Assembly (NCBI GenBank): GCA_016234535.1
Contig: JACRBH010000017.1
Span: forward strand, 1 to 44,364
Direction: 5' to 3'
Source: Chloroflexota bacterium
GTDB lineage: Bacteria; Chloroflexota; Anaerolineae; Anaerolineales; Villigracilaceae
Length of the DNA stretch: 44,364 nucleotides
Shown: positions 31,940 through 39,908 of the stretch, in pieces
Layout: every line of letters starts with the position of its first letter
How positions within the stretch are numbered: the stretch's first letter is position 1
Notes under the pieces: model-generated
Seen by the model: only the letters and a program-made list of their open reading frames with translations
The model's database searches: none
What the model was told of the DNA's origin: nothing
Made by a program: the position numbers and the translations under genes

Positions 31940-32889
31940 TAATTCATTGCTTCTTCTTTTCTCTTGAACCAGCCGGTCCACTCGCGGTTTTCCCAAACAA
32001 CCAAAATGGGAGCCGCATTGAAAATGGAGGAATAAGTACCGCTGAAAATACCAACCAACAGGATGATCACAAAGTGACGGATGCTGTCGCCTCCGAATAA
32101 GACTAGCGCAAACAGCGTGAACATCACGGTCAGTTGGGTGGTAATGGAGCGGTCCAGGGTCTGGACGATGGAATGATTGACCATCTTCTCGTATTCAATG
32201 CGGCGATAGAGACCTGAATTTTCGCGCACACGGTCAAACACCACGATGGTGTCATGCACCGAGAAGCCAATGACGGTGAGAAGAGCAGTCAGGAATAATG
32301 CATCTGCCTCCCAGCCGAGGAAATAACCCAGAATGGCTTCCACTCCAATAACAACCAGTACATCGTGCAGCATGGCGATAATGGCGGCCGTGCCATAGCG
32401 ATAGGCATGTTCCACTTTTCGGAAGGCCCACCAGATGTAGGAAAGGATCGCTGCCGCGGCTGCAAGGATGGCCCAACCGGCGGCTTGTGTTACTTCAGCG
32501 CCTACTGAAGCACTGACGGATGTAAAGTTAAGGACAGTTACTGTGGTCTCGAAACGTTTCTCCATTTCAGCAACAATCTGGCCTTTTGTCTCGTCGGTCA
32601 TTGTTTTTGAGCGGATGGAAAATGAATCTGTTCCCAGCGACTGAATGATCGGGTCCGCGATTGGTTGTTCTGAGGTGGAGAACTCCTTGTATAGGTTCGC
32701 GATTTCTTCAGTGGCAGGGCGGGACCCTTCGAACGTGACTTCAAGCAGGGAGCCGCCGCGAAAATCCACGCCCAGCATCAACGGGCCGTCTTTTGTTTTT
32801 GCCCAGTTCAAACCCATGAATATGATGCCCGGAATAATCACAAGCAGGGAGATGAAAAAGTAAACGTAACGATTTTTAATGATATTCAT
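31939..32889 (-). CDS. secF: Protein-export membrane protein SecF
   Basis: A 316-residue subunit of the SecDF complex, which uses the proton gradient to help pull proteins across the membrane. It has one N-terminal helix, GVDFRGGSLLEVTF, the long periplasmic part, then five helices with SVSASVGAEVTQAAGWAI, FSVHDTIVVFDRVREN (the SecF signature) and VQTLDRSITTQLTV. Normal length. It follows secD by 9 bp. Confidence 0.97.
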   Translation of the reverse strand: MNIIKNRYVYFFISLLVIIPGIIFMGLNWAKTKDGPLMLGVDFRGGSLLEVTFEGSRPATEEIANLYKEFSTSEQPIADPIIQSLGTDSFSIRSKTMTDETKGQIVAEMEKRFETTVTVLNFTSVSASVGAEVTQAAGWAILAAAAAILSYIWWAFRKVEHAYRYGTAAIIAMLHDVLVVIGVEAILGYFLGWEADALFLTALLTVIGFSVHDTIVVFDRVRENSGLYRRIEYEKMVNHSIVQTLDRSITTQLTVMFTLFALVLFGGDSIRHFVIILLVGIFSGTYSSIFNAAPILVVWENREWTGWFKRKEEAMN

Positions 32890-32898
32890 TGCGCGCTC

Positions 32899-34299
32899 CT
32901 AAAGGCCGAACCAGCGCGGGTGTTCGGTGGATTGGATTCTGTCAAGCACAGTATGTAGAAAGGTGCGCGTGACGATGATGGCTGTAAACAGGCTGATGCC
33001 TACACCCAATGCCAGGGTAACGGAAAAACCCTTTACCATGCTGGCGCCAAATGTGTTACCAAATACAAACAGGATCAGACAGGTGATCAATGTGGATGTA
33101 TTTGAATCTCGAATGGAAGGCCAGGCGCGACTCCATGCGAGGTCGATTGCCTGACGCAGATTTCGACCGGAGCGTAATTCCTCTTTGAGACGTTCAAAGA
33201 TCAACACGTTTGCATCCACCGCCATGCCAACACTTAAGATGAACCCGGCGATGCCTGGCAGGGTAAGTGTGACGGGAATCATTTTAAACACCATTAAGCT
33301 GAGCAAAGCGTAGCAGATCAAAGCCAGGTCCGCGATGATGCCGGGCAGTTGATAGTTGAACGCCATGAACAGGATCACGACCCCCAAGCCAATGAGACCG
33401 GCCAGTACGCTCTTGCGAATACTTTCCTCGCCGAGGGTGGCTCCAACAGTGCGGCTTTCCACAACCTTGATCGGAATGGGCAGAGCGCCCGAGCGAAGCT
33501 GAACGGCAAGAGTCTGTGCTTCCTCTTGTGTGAAATTCCCAGAGATAACACCTTGTCCACTGGTGATCGGGCCTTCGATAATTGGCGCGGAAACAATCTG
33601 CTTATCGAGCACGATGGCCAGATATTGTTGTGTATGTGAGGTGGTATATTCCGCAAACAGGTCAGTGGCATCACCTTTGAGAACAAAGGAGATCTGGTAC
33701 GCTCCCGTCGCACTTCTGGTTACGCTGGCAGTTTGCAGTCCGGCGCCTGTCATCACAGTATGATAGACGGTTTCTGTAGGAGCTGCCTCTGGTGTTGCGG
33801 CAGGGTCTGTTGGGGCTGCAGTTGGAGTGACCTCTGTCGGTGTGGCGTCAGATGTGACCCCAAAATCGGTCTTAATGGTAGTACCGGCCGCCAAAGGACT
33901 CGTACCCATATCCACAAATTCTAGCAGGGCTGTTTGTTTGAGGGTGGATACTACTTCTTCCGGGTTTGTAACACCAGGGAATTCGGCCACAATGCGGCGG
34001 TCACCGGCTGTTTGCATGACGATCTCGCTTACGCCGAGGGCGTTCGCGCGATTTTGCAGGATGTTTTTTGCATTGTTCAGCTCTTCGGTGGAAATGGCTG
34101 TTTCGGCAGGTACATCCGCTTCGAGAAGGGCCTGAAGTCCCCCGCGCAGGTCAAGGCCCAGCTTGATATCCACATTGCGATCCACGATCGGCGTGTCGTT
34201 GAATGGGTTATAGATCGTAATATTTTTGCTAAGATCTATCCATAGGGAAAAAACTATCAAGATACCAATTATTACTAACCACGTATTTCGATTTCGCAT
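32899..34299 (-). CDS. secD: Protein-export membrane protein SecD
   Basis: A 466-residue partner of SecF. Marks: LGLDLRGGLQALLEAD after helix 1, the P1-head region with AEFPGVTNPEEVV, GVISGNFTQEEAQTLAVQLRSGALPIPI, then helices with LPGIAGFILSVGMAVDANVLIFERLKEEL, the proton-channel Asp signature. A Thr/Pro/Ala-rich insert (about residues 150-178, with repeats such as TPTEVTPTAAPT) sits in the periplasmic part and looks like a flexible linker. ATG 34299 follows GGACGGAG. Confidence 0.97.
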   Translation of the reverse strand: MRNRNTWLVIIGILIVFSLWIDLSKNITIYNPFNDTPIVDRNVDIKLGLDLRGGLQALLEADVPAETAISTEELNNAKNILQNRANALGVSEIVMQTAGDRRIVAEFPGVTNPEEVVSTLKQTALLEFVDMGTSPLAAGTTIKTDFGVTSDATPTEVTPTAAPTDPAATPEAAPTETVYHTVMTGAGLQTASVTRSATGAYQISFVLKGDATDLFAEYTTSHTQQYLAIVLDKQIVSAPIIEGPITSGQGVISGNFTQEEAQTLAVQLRSGALPIPIKVVESRTVGATLGEESIRKSVLAGLIGLGVVILFMAFNYQLPGIIADLALICYALLSLMVFKMIPVTLTLPGIAGFILSVGMAVDANVLIFERLKEELRSGRNLRQAIDLAWSRAWPSIRDSNTSTLITCLILFVFGNTFGASMVKGFSVTLALGVGISLFTAIIVTRTFLHTVLDRIQSTEHPRWFGL

Positions 34300-34313
34300 A
34301 TTACACTCCGTCC

Positions 34314-34353
34314 AAAAAAATGCCAGTCTTTGACTGGCGCGGACGCCATTATA
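34314..34353 (-). promoter_or_regulatory. Hairpin terminator and -10-like box upstream of secD
   Basis: On the minus strand: TATAAT at 34353-34348, then stem GCCAGTC/GACTGGC (34338-34322) with a 3-nt loop and seven T (34320-34314), then the secD leader. The hairpin would end transcripts from the kinase operon upstream. A transcript started at this -10 box would meet it almost at once, so one of the two signals is probably not used as it appears. Confidence 0.55.
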
Positions 34354-34577
34354 CTCCGATTGAATGAATTACGGGAATATCCATTGCGCCGTTGCGCCGA
34401 TTGCGCAAACAAGGGCGTCAGGTTGCAACTGTAACGAGCTTCAGTTTTAGAGACGCAGCGGCCTTCTTTGTAATAGGTGGAATCGCTTTGGGTGTGGACT
34501 CTGTCGCTTGTGCGGCTGGCAGGCATGAGGTCAGAAGAAGTGCGATGCTTGGGGCAGGAAAATATATTTTTATTGAT
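34354..34577. other. Non-coding or decayed stretch between secD and the kinase gene
   Basis: About 220 bp. On the minus strand one frame reads SIALLLTSCLPAAQATESTPK, which resembles a lipoprotein signal, but it has no start codon, no ribosome site and ends within about 55 codons. On the plus strand a 65-codon frame is equally unconvincing. It may be a gene remnant. Confidence 0.4.
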
Positions 34578-34934
34578 TCATCTGGTTAAGTAATCCAATG
34601 CGCGGGTGAGGACTTCATCCGAATTTAAAACATTGGTATCAATGATGATGTGTGCGTGTTGGTAGGCGTGGGAGAGTCTTCGAAGTTGTTCTTCGTGGTC
34701 TGTGCGAAGCCAGTTTAATTTTCGGCGCGTAGTGGAGTTTTCAAACGAACATTGTAAAAAAATGAGAACATCGGGATTGGTAATGGTCTGCCACATGTGT
34801 TTGACGTAGGAGTGTTCCTGCGCGATGTGGCGGCAGCGATACCCATGCTTTTCCAACCCTGCAACCAGCGTGGATTTTCCCGACCCGCAGGGACCAACGA
34901 TGCCTATGAGTAATCGTTTATCAGGCTCACTCAT
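34578..34934 (-). CDS. P-loop kinase-like ATPase
   Basis: A 118-residue nucleotide-binding protein. Walker A is GIVGPCGSGKST at residues 11-22. NPDVLIFLQCSFENSTTRRKLNW fits the second strand and lid, and HIIIDTNVLNSDEVLTRALDYL is the final strand and helix. It is shorter than typical nucleoside or shikimate-type kinases. Substrate unknown. Its ATG overlaps the stop of the RCK gene by 8 bp (ATGAGTGA), so it is coupled to it. Confidence 0.8.
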   Translation of the reverse strand: MSEPDKRLLIGIVGPCGSGKSTLVAGLEKHGYRCRHIAQEHSYVKHMWQTITNPDVLIFLQCSFENSTTRRKLNWLRTDHEEQLRRLSHAYQHAHIIIDTNVLNSDEVLTRALDYLTR

Positions 34935-35994
34935 TGTCGCGCATTAGGCGTTGCAGCTCATTGGGTCCGCCGAGCACGGCCAGTGTATCGCCCATGTGAA
35001 TGGGACTGTTATCGGTGGGGTGCATTTCGGATTGATGGTCGTGACGGATCAGCACAACGCTAAGGTGATAAACATCTTCGACATAACCAACGGTCTTGTC
35101 GACAAAAGCTGCGTTTTCAGATGTTGTGATGCGTGCAAGGCTGAGCAGCTGCCCCTCAATGGAAATGGGATTGGTTACGTCGGTGCCTGTGGCAGCGGCG
35201 GCAAAAACAGGCGCGGCCATTTCGGTGGCGCTTAATGCGATGAAACCAAATTGATCTTGAAGCGCGTGGGCGAAGTCTTCATCGAAGATGCGGATGACGA
35301 CTTTAATGTTGGGATTCATGCTGCGCGCTTTGAGCGCGATCTGTAAATTCATCGCGTCATTCTGGCTGGCGAGGATGATGGTGCGCGCATCTTTTATGTT
35401 GGCGGCCTCGAGCGCGGCGGGGCGGGTGGCGTCGTCGTGAATGACGGGAATGCCGAGTTCGCGGACAACGCTCAAGGTGTCGGTGTTTGCGTTGAATTCA
35501 ATGGCCGCAATCTGCTCGCCCGTTTCATGAAGTTTGAGCGCAACACGATAGCCGAGATGCCCCAGCCCGACGAGAATTACATGTTTGTTCAATGTGGATG
35601 CTACTGCCATTTCCCATTCCTTATTGCGCGAGCGGCGATTGAAAAGCAGGCTGCCGAAATCTGCCAATCCCTGCGCGAGCATGACGATCCCAACAACGGG
35701 CATAATAAAGTGGAATAACTGTAGAACTATATTATGTGGAAAATCCCGATTGGGGGGTTGTAAAAATGTGATGGTGAGGACGATATAGATTGCCTCGGTT
35801 AGACTCCCGATCGGTTCGTTGAAGAGCCTTGCGAGGAAATAAAAAAGCGTGCCGCCGCCCAATATCGCAACGGAGAACCATAACAATGCCGCGCGGAATT
35901 CACCAAGCAAAATGGTGGTGTCTCTTATGGATGCGCGAAGGTGCTGCCAGCGATGCCTCCGCATGCCCGACCTGCGTATATGCGCCTTAGACAT
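34927..35994 (-). CDS. Membrane protein with TrkA-N/TrkA-C (RCK) domains
   Basis: A 355-residue protein. Residues about 20-115 contain two membrane helices around SLTEAIYIVLTITFLQPPNRDFP, the layout of a two-helix potassium channel, but the filter TVGYG is absent. Residues about 135-260 form the NAD-binding RCK fold: HVILVGLGHLGYRVALKL, AIEFN, DDATRPAALEAANI. Residues about 270-355 form TrkA-C, ending with MGDTLAVLGGPNELQRL. Ion passage is doubtful given the filter; a ligand-gated regulator is possible. ATG 35994 overlaps the upstream stop by 8 bp. GTG 36012 is an alternative start. Confidence 0.82.
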   Translation of the reverse strand: MSKAHIRRSGMRRHRWQHLRASIRDTTILLGEFRAALLWFSVAILGGGTLFYFLARLFNEPIGSLTEAIYIVLTITFLQPPNRDFPHNIVLQLFHFIMPVVGIVMLAQGLADFGSLLFNRRSRNKEWEMAVASTLNKHVILVGLGHLGYRVALKLHETGEQIAAIEFNANTDTLSVVRELGIPVIHDDATRPAALEAANIKDARTIILASQNDAMNLQIALKARSMNPNIKVVIRIFDEDFAHALQDQFGFIALSATEMAAPVFAAAATGTDVTNPISIEGQLLSLARITTSENAAFVDKTVGYVEDVYHLSVVLIRHDHQSEMHPTDNSPIHMGDTLAVLGGPNELQRLMRDNE

Positions 35995-36694
35995 TGATCG
36001 GAAGCCTGACACTCATCCGCCTTACGCCATCACCAGTGCCTGAGGAAACCTTCAATACAAGGACGCTGATATCGTCAGCGGGACGGTTATCGTCAAGGCT
36101 GATCGCGTGTGCGAGGAGTGAGTCTGCGAGTTGTTGAGGGGTGGGGTCTTGATCTTCCATAATCGAACGGATGGTCTCGCCGGCGTTCATGGGCTCGCCG
36201 TTTCTTTTGCCTGCATGACTGATTCCGTCGGTGAAGATGACAATGGTGAGATCAGGTTCAATCCCAAGCTCGGTAATGACCGGGCGCACATTCCGCGATG
36301 TGCCGAGCGAAATGCTGTATTCGTTGTGCGAGTCGATTTGTTCGCCGCGGCAAATGAACATGGGCACAGGGTTATTGCGCGTGAGCACGATCGTGTTGCT
36401 GTGCAGGTCTACAGAGGCGATGTTAAGGGTGCAGGTGACCTTGCCGGCCTTGTCTGCGAATAATGCGTCCGATGCGGCGCGCGCCGCCGCGCCGTCGCGC
36501 ACGCCGTCAGCCAGCAATCCGATCACCTTGCGGACAACAAGCTGGGATACGGCTTTTGCGCCGCGTCCGCTGGTTTGCCCATCGGCCAGTACAACGGATA
36601 ACCCACCAGTGGGGCGTTCGATGACTTCAAGCGTATCTCCGCTTTCAGAGACGGCGTATTTGTTGATCTTCGCAACAGCGATCTGTATTTCCAT
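35987..36694 (-). CDS. SpoIIE-type PP2C serine phosphatase
   Basis: A 235-residue single-domain phosphatase. Metal-binding motifs are VVLADGQTSGRGAKAVS (DG), VIFTDGISHAGK (DG) and DNRPADDISVLVL (DD), the PP2C/SpoIIE order. There is no sensor domain. It is first in a tightly overlapping set with the RCK membrane protein and P-loop kinase, so it may control or respond to them. No anti-sigma or STAS partner is in the window. Confidence 0.88.
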   Translation of the reverse strand: MEIQIAVAKINKYAVSESGDTLEVIERPTGGLSVVLADGQTSGRGAKAVSQLVVRKVIGLLADGVRDGAAARAASDALFADKAGKVTCTLNIASVDLHSNTIVLTRNNPVPMFICRGEQIDSHNEYSISLGTSRNVRPVITELGIEPDLTIVIFTDGISHAGKRNGEPMNAGETIRSIMEDQDPTPQQLADSLLAHAISLDDNRPADDISVLVLKVSSGTGDGVRRMSVRLPINV

Positions 36695-36721
36695 AGGGAA
36701 TAATTTTACAACAGTTCCGCC

Positions 36722-36750
36722 TTGACGTCACTGCTTCATCCCCTTATAAT
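36722..36750 (+). promoter_or_regulatory. Promoter of rpmF
   Basis: TTGACG at 36722-36727, 17 bp, TATAAT at 36745-36750. It lies in the divergent gap with the phosphatase gene, about 110 bp before rpmF. Confidence 0.8.
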
Positions 36751-36809
36751 CATCCCGCTCGCCTGCACTGCAATAAACGCAGCGCAGCGCAGTGTCATTC
36801 AAAACCAAC

Positions 36810-36833
36810 CAGACGGGCGCAAGTGCCCGTCTG
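36810..36833 (+). promoter_or_regulatory. Leader hairpin before rpmF
   Basis: CAGACGGGC (36810-36818) pairs perfectly with GCCCGTCTG (36825-36833), loop GCAAGT. No T-run follows, and GGAGAAAG comes shortly after. It may stabilise or regulate the rpmF message. Confidence 0.5.
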
Positions 36834-36859
36834 ATGTATGTAAAAGGAGAAAGTAAGAA

Positions 36860-37060
36860 ATGACCCCACATCCCAAGCGCAAACATTCCAAGGGCCGACG
36901 CGATCGTCGCCGCGCACATGATGCTTTGACAGCCGTGAACACTGTTTCCTGCTCCAATTGCGGTGCCAGGCGTCTGCCGCACACCGTTTGCTCGAGCTGC
37001 GGTTTCTACAATGGCCGTGAAGTTATCCAGGTTAAGAAAGAAAAGAAAGCCAGCGAATAA
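36860..37060 (+). CDS. rpmF: Ribosomal protein bL32
   Basis: A 66-residue ribosomal protein of the large subunit. HPKRKHSKGRRDRRRAHDAL is the typical basic start. The zinc ribbon CSNCGARRLPHTVCSSCGFYNGREV keeps all four Cys. GGAGAAAG lies before the ATG. It is followed by a terminator and then fabD, matching the common rpmF-to-fatty-acid-synthesis gene order of bacteria. Confidence 0.97.
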   Translation: MTPHPKRKHSKGRRDRRRAHDALTAVNTVSCSNCGARRLPHTVCSSCGFYNGREVIQVKKEKKASE

Positions 37061-37065
37061 CACTC

Positions 37066-37095
37066 AACGGGTCGTGACTTTCACGACCCGTTTGT
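37066..37095 (+). terminator. Terminator after rpmF
   Basis: AACGGGTCGTGA (37066-37077) pairs with TCACGACCCGTT (37081-37092), followed by a T/G-rich end. Confidence 0.8.
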
Positions 37096-37119
37096 GTTTA
37101 ATGGGGTAACGGAGAGCTA

Positions 37120-38064
37120 ATGAAACTTAATTTACAAAGCACGGCATTCTTATTCCCCGGGCAAGGCTCGCAAGTTATCGGCATGGGCAGGGAACTTGCC
37201 GCGCACTATCCCATTGCAAAACAGACATTTGAAGAAGCCGATTCCATTCTTGGATTTCCCCTTTCCAAATTAATGATGGAAGGCGCGGCGGATGAACTAA
37301 ACGACACGGTCAATACGCAACCGGCATTATTTGTCCATTCACTCGCATCTTATCGCGCCTTCTCGCATCTTTATCCTGACCTGAAGCCTGCCCTGCTGGC
37401 CGGGCATTCGCTTGGCGAGTTATCTGCTCTGGCCGCATCTGGAGCATTATCTTTCGAAGATGGCCTGCGCCTCGTCCGCAAACGCGGCGAATTGATGAAA
37501 CATGCGGGCACGCTCGCGCCCGGTTTAATGGCCGCCATTCTCGGCGCGGATATTCCAACACTTGATAAGGTTTGTACTGAAGCAAGCACTGCCGATGAAA
37601 TCGTACAAGTCGCAAATGATAATTGCCTCGGGCAGGTTGTCATTTCAGGCGCAAAACCCGCTGTCGAGCGGGCAATGGCTGGTGCAAAATCTGCCGGTGC
37701 AAAACGCGCATTGCCTTTGGCGGTTTCCATTGCAGCCCACTCTCCATTGATGGCTGCCATTCAACAAGAATGGAATGAGGCGGTTGCATCCGCATCCTTT
37801 TCTGCTTTGAGCACCCCTGTGATCGGCAATGTCCATGGCGTGCCATTGGCCGATGAAGATTCCGCCCGCGCTGATATTATCGCGCAGATGCAATCGCGCG
37901 TGCGCTGGACTGAGTCTGTGAAGTTCATGGTCGATCAGGGAATTAACACCTTCGTGGAAGTGGGAACGGGTACAGTGTTGGGCGGCTTGGTGAAACGTAT
38001 TGCAGATGGTATGATTATTTTTCCATTAGGCAATCCGCAGGATTTTGTTGCTATAAGTGATTAA
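37120..38064 (+). CDS. fabD: Malonyl-CoA:ACP transacylase
   Basis: A 314-residue enzyme that loads malonate onto acyl carrier protein for fatty acid synthesis. Marks: FLFPGQGSQVIGMG at 11-23, the nucleophile Ser97 in AGHSLGELSAL, the Arg in VRKRGELM, the catalytic His in IAAHSPLM, and VEVGTGTVLGGLVKRI at the end. CGGAGAG precedes the ATG. No other fab gene adjoins it. Confidence 0.95.
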   Translation: MKLNLQSTAFLFPGQGSQVIGMGRELAAHYPIAKQTFEEADSILGFPLSKLMMEGAADELNDTVNTQPALFVHSLASYRAFSHLYPDLKPALLAGHSLGELSALAASGALSFEDGLRLVRKRGELMKHAGTLAPGLMAAILGADIPTLDKVCTEASTADEIVQVANDNCLGQVVISGAKPAVERAMAGAKSAGAKRALPLAVSIAAHSPLMAAIQQEWNEAVASASFSALSTPVIGNVHGVPLADEDSARADIIAQMQSRVRWTESVKFMVDQGINTFVEVGTGTVLGGLVKRIADGMIIFPLGNPQDFVAISD

Positions 38065-38381
38065 CTCACCTGACGCGGTAACGCGAGATTTATCTCGCAA
38101 AATGGGCGACATAAACCCCCATACGGGGACAATGTGTCGCGCTACAGGCTGGACTGCGTAACATCAGTGATTAACACACCTTACGCAAAAAAGTTGGACT
38201 GCGGACTTTAGTCCGCGTTTCCGGCAAGAAGCGGACTAAAGTCCGCAGTCCGAACAAAAACAGGCTTCTCGAAGAAAGCTGCGTAAGGCGACTGGTTACT
38301 ACGCCTTCGTGATTTACTGGTAATAGTAGTGGTTCTCGCCACACTGGCGCGCGGAGCGACAACGATTAAAGTGAATTTCTC
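38065..38381. other. Repeat-rich intergenic region
   Basis: 317 bp without a gene. It holds a small hairpin GCGAGATTTATCTCGC (38091-38106), a longer stem with GCGACATAA and TGTGTCGC arms around CCCC..GGGG (38105-38140), two copies of the phrase AGTGATTAAC (38057 and 38166), and REP copy 3. Confidence 0.6.
38193..38254. repeat. REP-like double palindrome, copy 3
   Basis: GCGGACTTTAGTCCGC, then GCGGACTAAAGTCCGC, within TTGGACTGCGGAC...GTCCGCAGTCCGAA. Here the whole unit is also one larger inverted repeat, so it can fold as two small hairpins or one long one. Confidence 0.8.
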
Positions 38382-39620
38382 ATGCATCGTAAACCCTTCT
38401 TCCTCCTCATTTTGGCTTTCACCCTTGCAGCATGTATCCCTGGGAATTTTCCCGTCACGGATACGCCATTTGTCACACCGATCCCATTTTACGCATCCGA
38501 TACGCCCGCGCCAATCATTATTCCGCTGACAGATACTCCTGCGCCGATTATTGTTCCAGTCACAGACACGCCCGCACCCATTATTATTCCTGTTACAGAT
38601 ACGCCCGTTGCCGTCCCAACTGCAAGATGGTGGGATGTGTATTTCACCGACCCGCTCACGATAAATAATCCTGAGGTTATTGCAGGTTCGGTTGAAGAAA
38701 AGTTGCTTCAACTTATCAACTCCGCGCAGACAAGCATTCACATTGCTTCGTTTGAATTCAGCCTCACGCCGGTTGCAGAAGCATTGATTGCCGCCAAAAA
38801 CCGCGGCGTGGACGTGAAGTGGGTGACGGACGATGAAAACGGGCTGAAGTACGACATCCAGCCCGGGCGTGGCCAATTTTCCCTTTTAACCGAAGCAGGC
38901 ATTGAGGTCAAGGATGATGCGGGTCGTTCCGCGTTGATGCACAACAAGTTCTGGATCTTTGACAATCAAACCGTGTGGACAGGGTCCACCAACGTCACGG
39001 TCAATGGAGTATTCAAGCAAAATAACAACGTGCTTGTTATTCGTTCTGCGGATATTGCCTTTATTTATGAGCGCGAATTTCAGGAGTTGTGGAACAATCA
39101 GTTTGGGCCGCGCGCACCATCTACAGTTAATAATCAATGGGCAATTCTTGACGGTACTCCGCTTCAGGTGTTGTTTTCATCAGAAGACAATGCAGTCAGC
39201 AACCTGATTGCCCTTGTCAATGATGCGCAGGTGAATATTCGTTTCCTCGCTTTTAGTTTTACCGATTATCCGCTTGCAAAGGCCATGATAGACCGCGCCG
39301 CAGCCGGCGTGGATGTAAAAGGCGTGTACGAAACTTTCGGCAGTACAAGTTCTGGATCGGAAATGAAAACGTTTTGGTGCGCGGGTGTGCCTGTGCGCCA
39401 GGATGGGAATCCGAGTTTTCTGCACGATAAGATCATTATCATTGATAACACCATCGTGGTTACCGGCTCGCTGAATTATTCATCCAACGCGGATGAATCG
39501 AATGAGGAGAATGTGGTGATTTTGGATAACGCTGAGATTGCGGCCTTGTATTTGCAGGAATTTGAGAAGCTGTGGAATCAAGCGCACGATCTTGGCCCAG
39601 GAATAGTTGCCTGCCAGTAA
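38382..39620 (+). CDS. Phospholipase D-like lipoprotein (possible nuclease)
   Basis: A 412-residue exported protein. The signal ends with lipobox LAAC at Cys18. A Thr/Pro-rich tether follows with three 11-residue repeats of DTPAPIIIPVT type (40-72). Two PLD half-domains come next. HKD motif 1 is MHNKFWIFDNQTVWTGSTN and motif 2 is LHDKIIIIDNTIVVTGSLN, followed by NEEN. Both His/Lys pairs are intact, so it is likely active as a phosphodiesterase on lipid or nucleic acid outside the cytoplasm. The ribosome site is weak. Confidence 0.9.
   Translation: MHRKPFFLLILAFTLAACIPGNFPVTDTPFVTPIPFYASDTPAPIIIPLTDTPAPIIVPVTDTPAPIIIPVTDTPVAVPTARWWDVYFTDPLTINNPEVIAGSVEEKLLQLINSAQTSIHIASFEFSLTPVAEALIAAKNRGVDVKWVTDDENGLKYDIQPGRGQFSLLTEAGIEVKDDAGRSALMHNKFWIFDNQTVWTGSTNVTVNGVFKQNNNVLVIRSADIAFIYEREFQELWNNQFGPRAPSTVNNQWAILDGTPLQVLFSSEDNAVSNLIALVNDAQVNIRFLAFSFTDYPLAKAMIDRAAAGVDVKGVYETFGSTSSGSEMKTFWCAGVPVRQDGNPSFLHDKIIIIDNTIVVTGSLNYSSNADESNEENVVILDNAEIAALYLQEFEKLWNQAHDLGPGIVACQ
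38499..38597 (+). repeat. Three tandem 33-bp units inside the PLD-like gene
   Basis: Three consecutive 33-bp units encode DTPAPIIIPLT, DTPAPIIVPVT and DTPAPIIIPVT. They form the linker between the lipid anchor and the catalytic domain. Copy number may vary among strains. Confidence 0.8.
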
Positions 39621-39690
39621 CTTGAATTTATTACATTTATTACTAACGAAGTCATTACCTCCATTCGTCAGCCTCTTCAAACCCCTATAG

Positions 39691-39798
39691 TATAATGACG
39701 GCATGAACGCCTTGTCTGACAATACGATTGTCAGCGCCGCTTTCTCTGCGGGTCTGGAAGTGTATCTGGTTAAGCAAATGTGCTTAGCCAGATTTTTG
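39691..39798 (+). ncRNA. Candidate small RNA or leader with a short leaderless ORF
   Basis: TATAAT at 39691-39696 is followed at the expected start distance by an ATG (39703). The 34-codon frame from it runs to a TAG at 39805-39807. The transcript would hold CTGACAAT-ACG-ATTGTCAG and then a 13-bp terminator stem (39764-39776 with 39781-39793, one G-U pair), ending in TTTTT. No good -35 box is visible. It may be a free small RNA, or an attenuator for the aminotransferase gene about 110 bp downstream. Confidence 0.45.
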
Positions 39799-39814
39799 TT
39801 TTTATAGAATGCAA

Positions 39815-39893
39815 CGTCATTGCGAGGGCGATAGCCCGAAGCAATCTCCAATTATGCAAGGAGACTGCTTCGCAAAGACCGCTCGCAGCGACG
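39815..39893. repeat. CGTCATTGCGAG-family repeat
   Basis: It starts CGTCATTGCGAGGGCG and contains CCCGAAGCAATCTCC, then GGAGACTGCTTCGC, ending CGCTCGCAGCGACG. It lies between the candidate small RNA and the aminotransferase. Confidence 0.75.
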
Positions 39894-39908
39894 ACAACAA
39901 GGAGAACC

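Noticed and set aside
34354..34589. Small genes on either strand between secD and the kinase gene
   Set aside because: Frames are short and mutually overlapping. The lipoprotein-like reading has no start codon. Kept only as a possible remnant.
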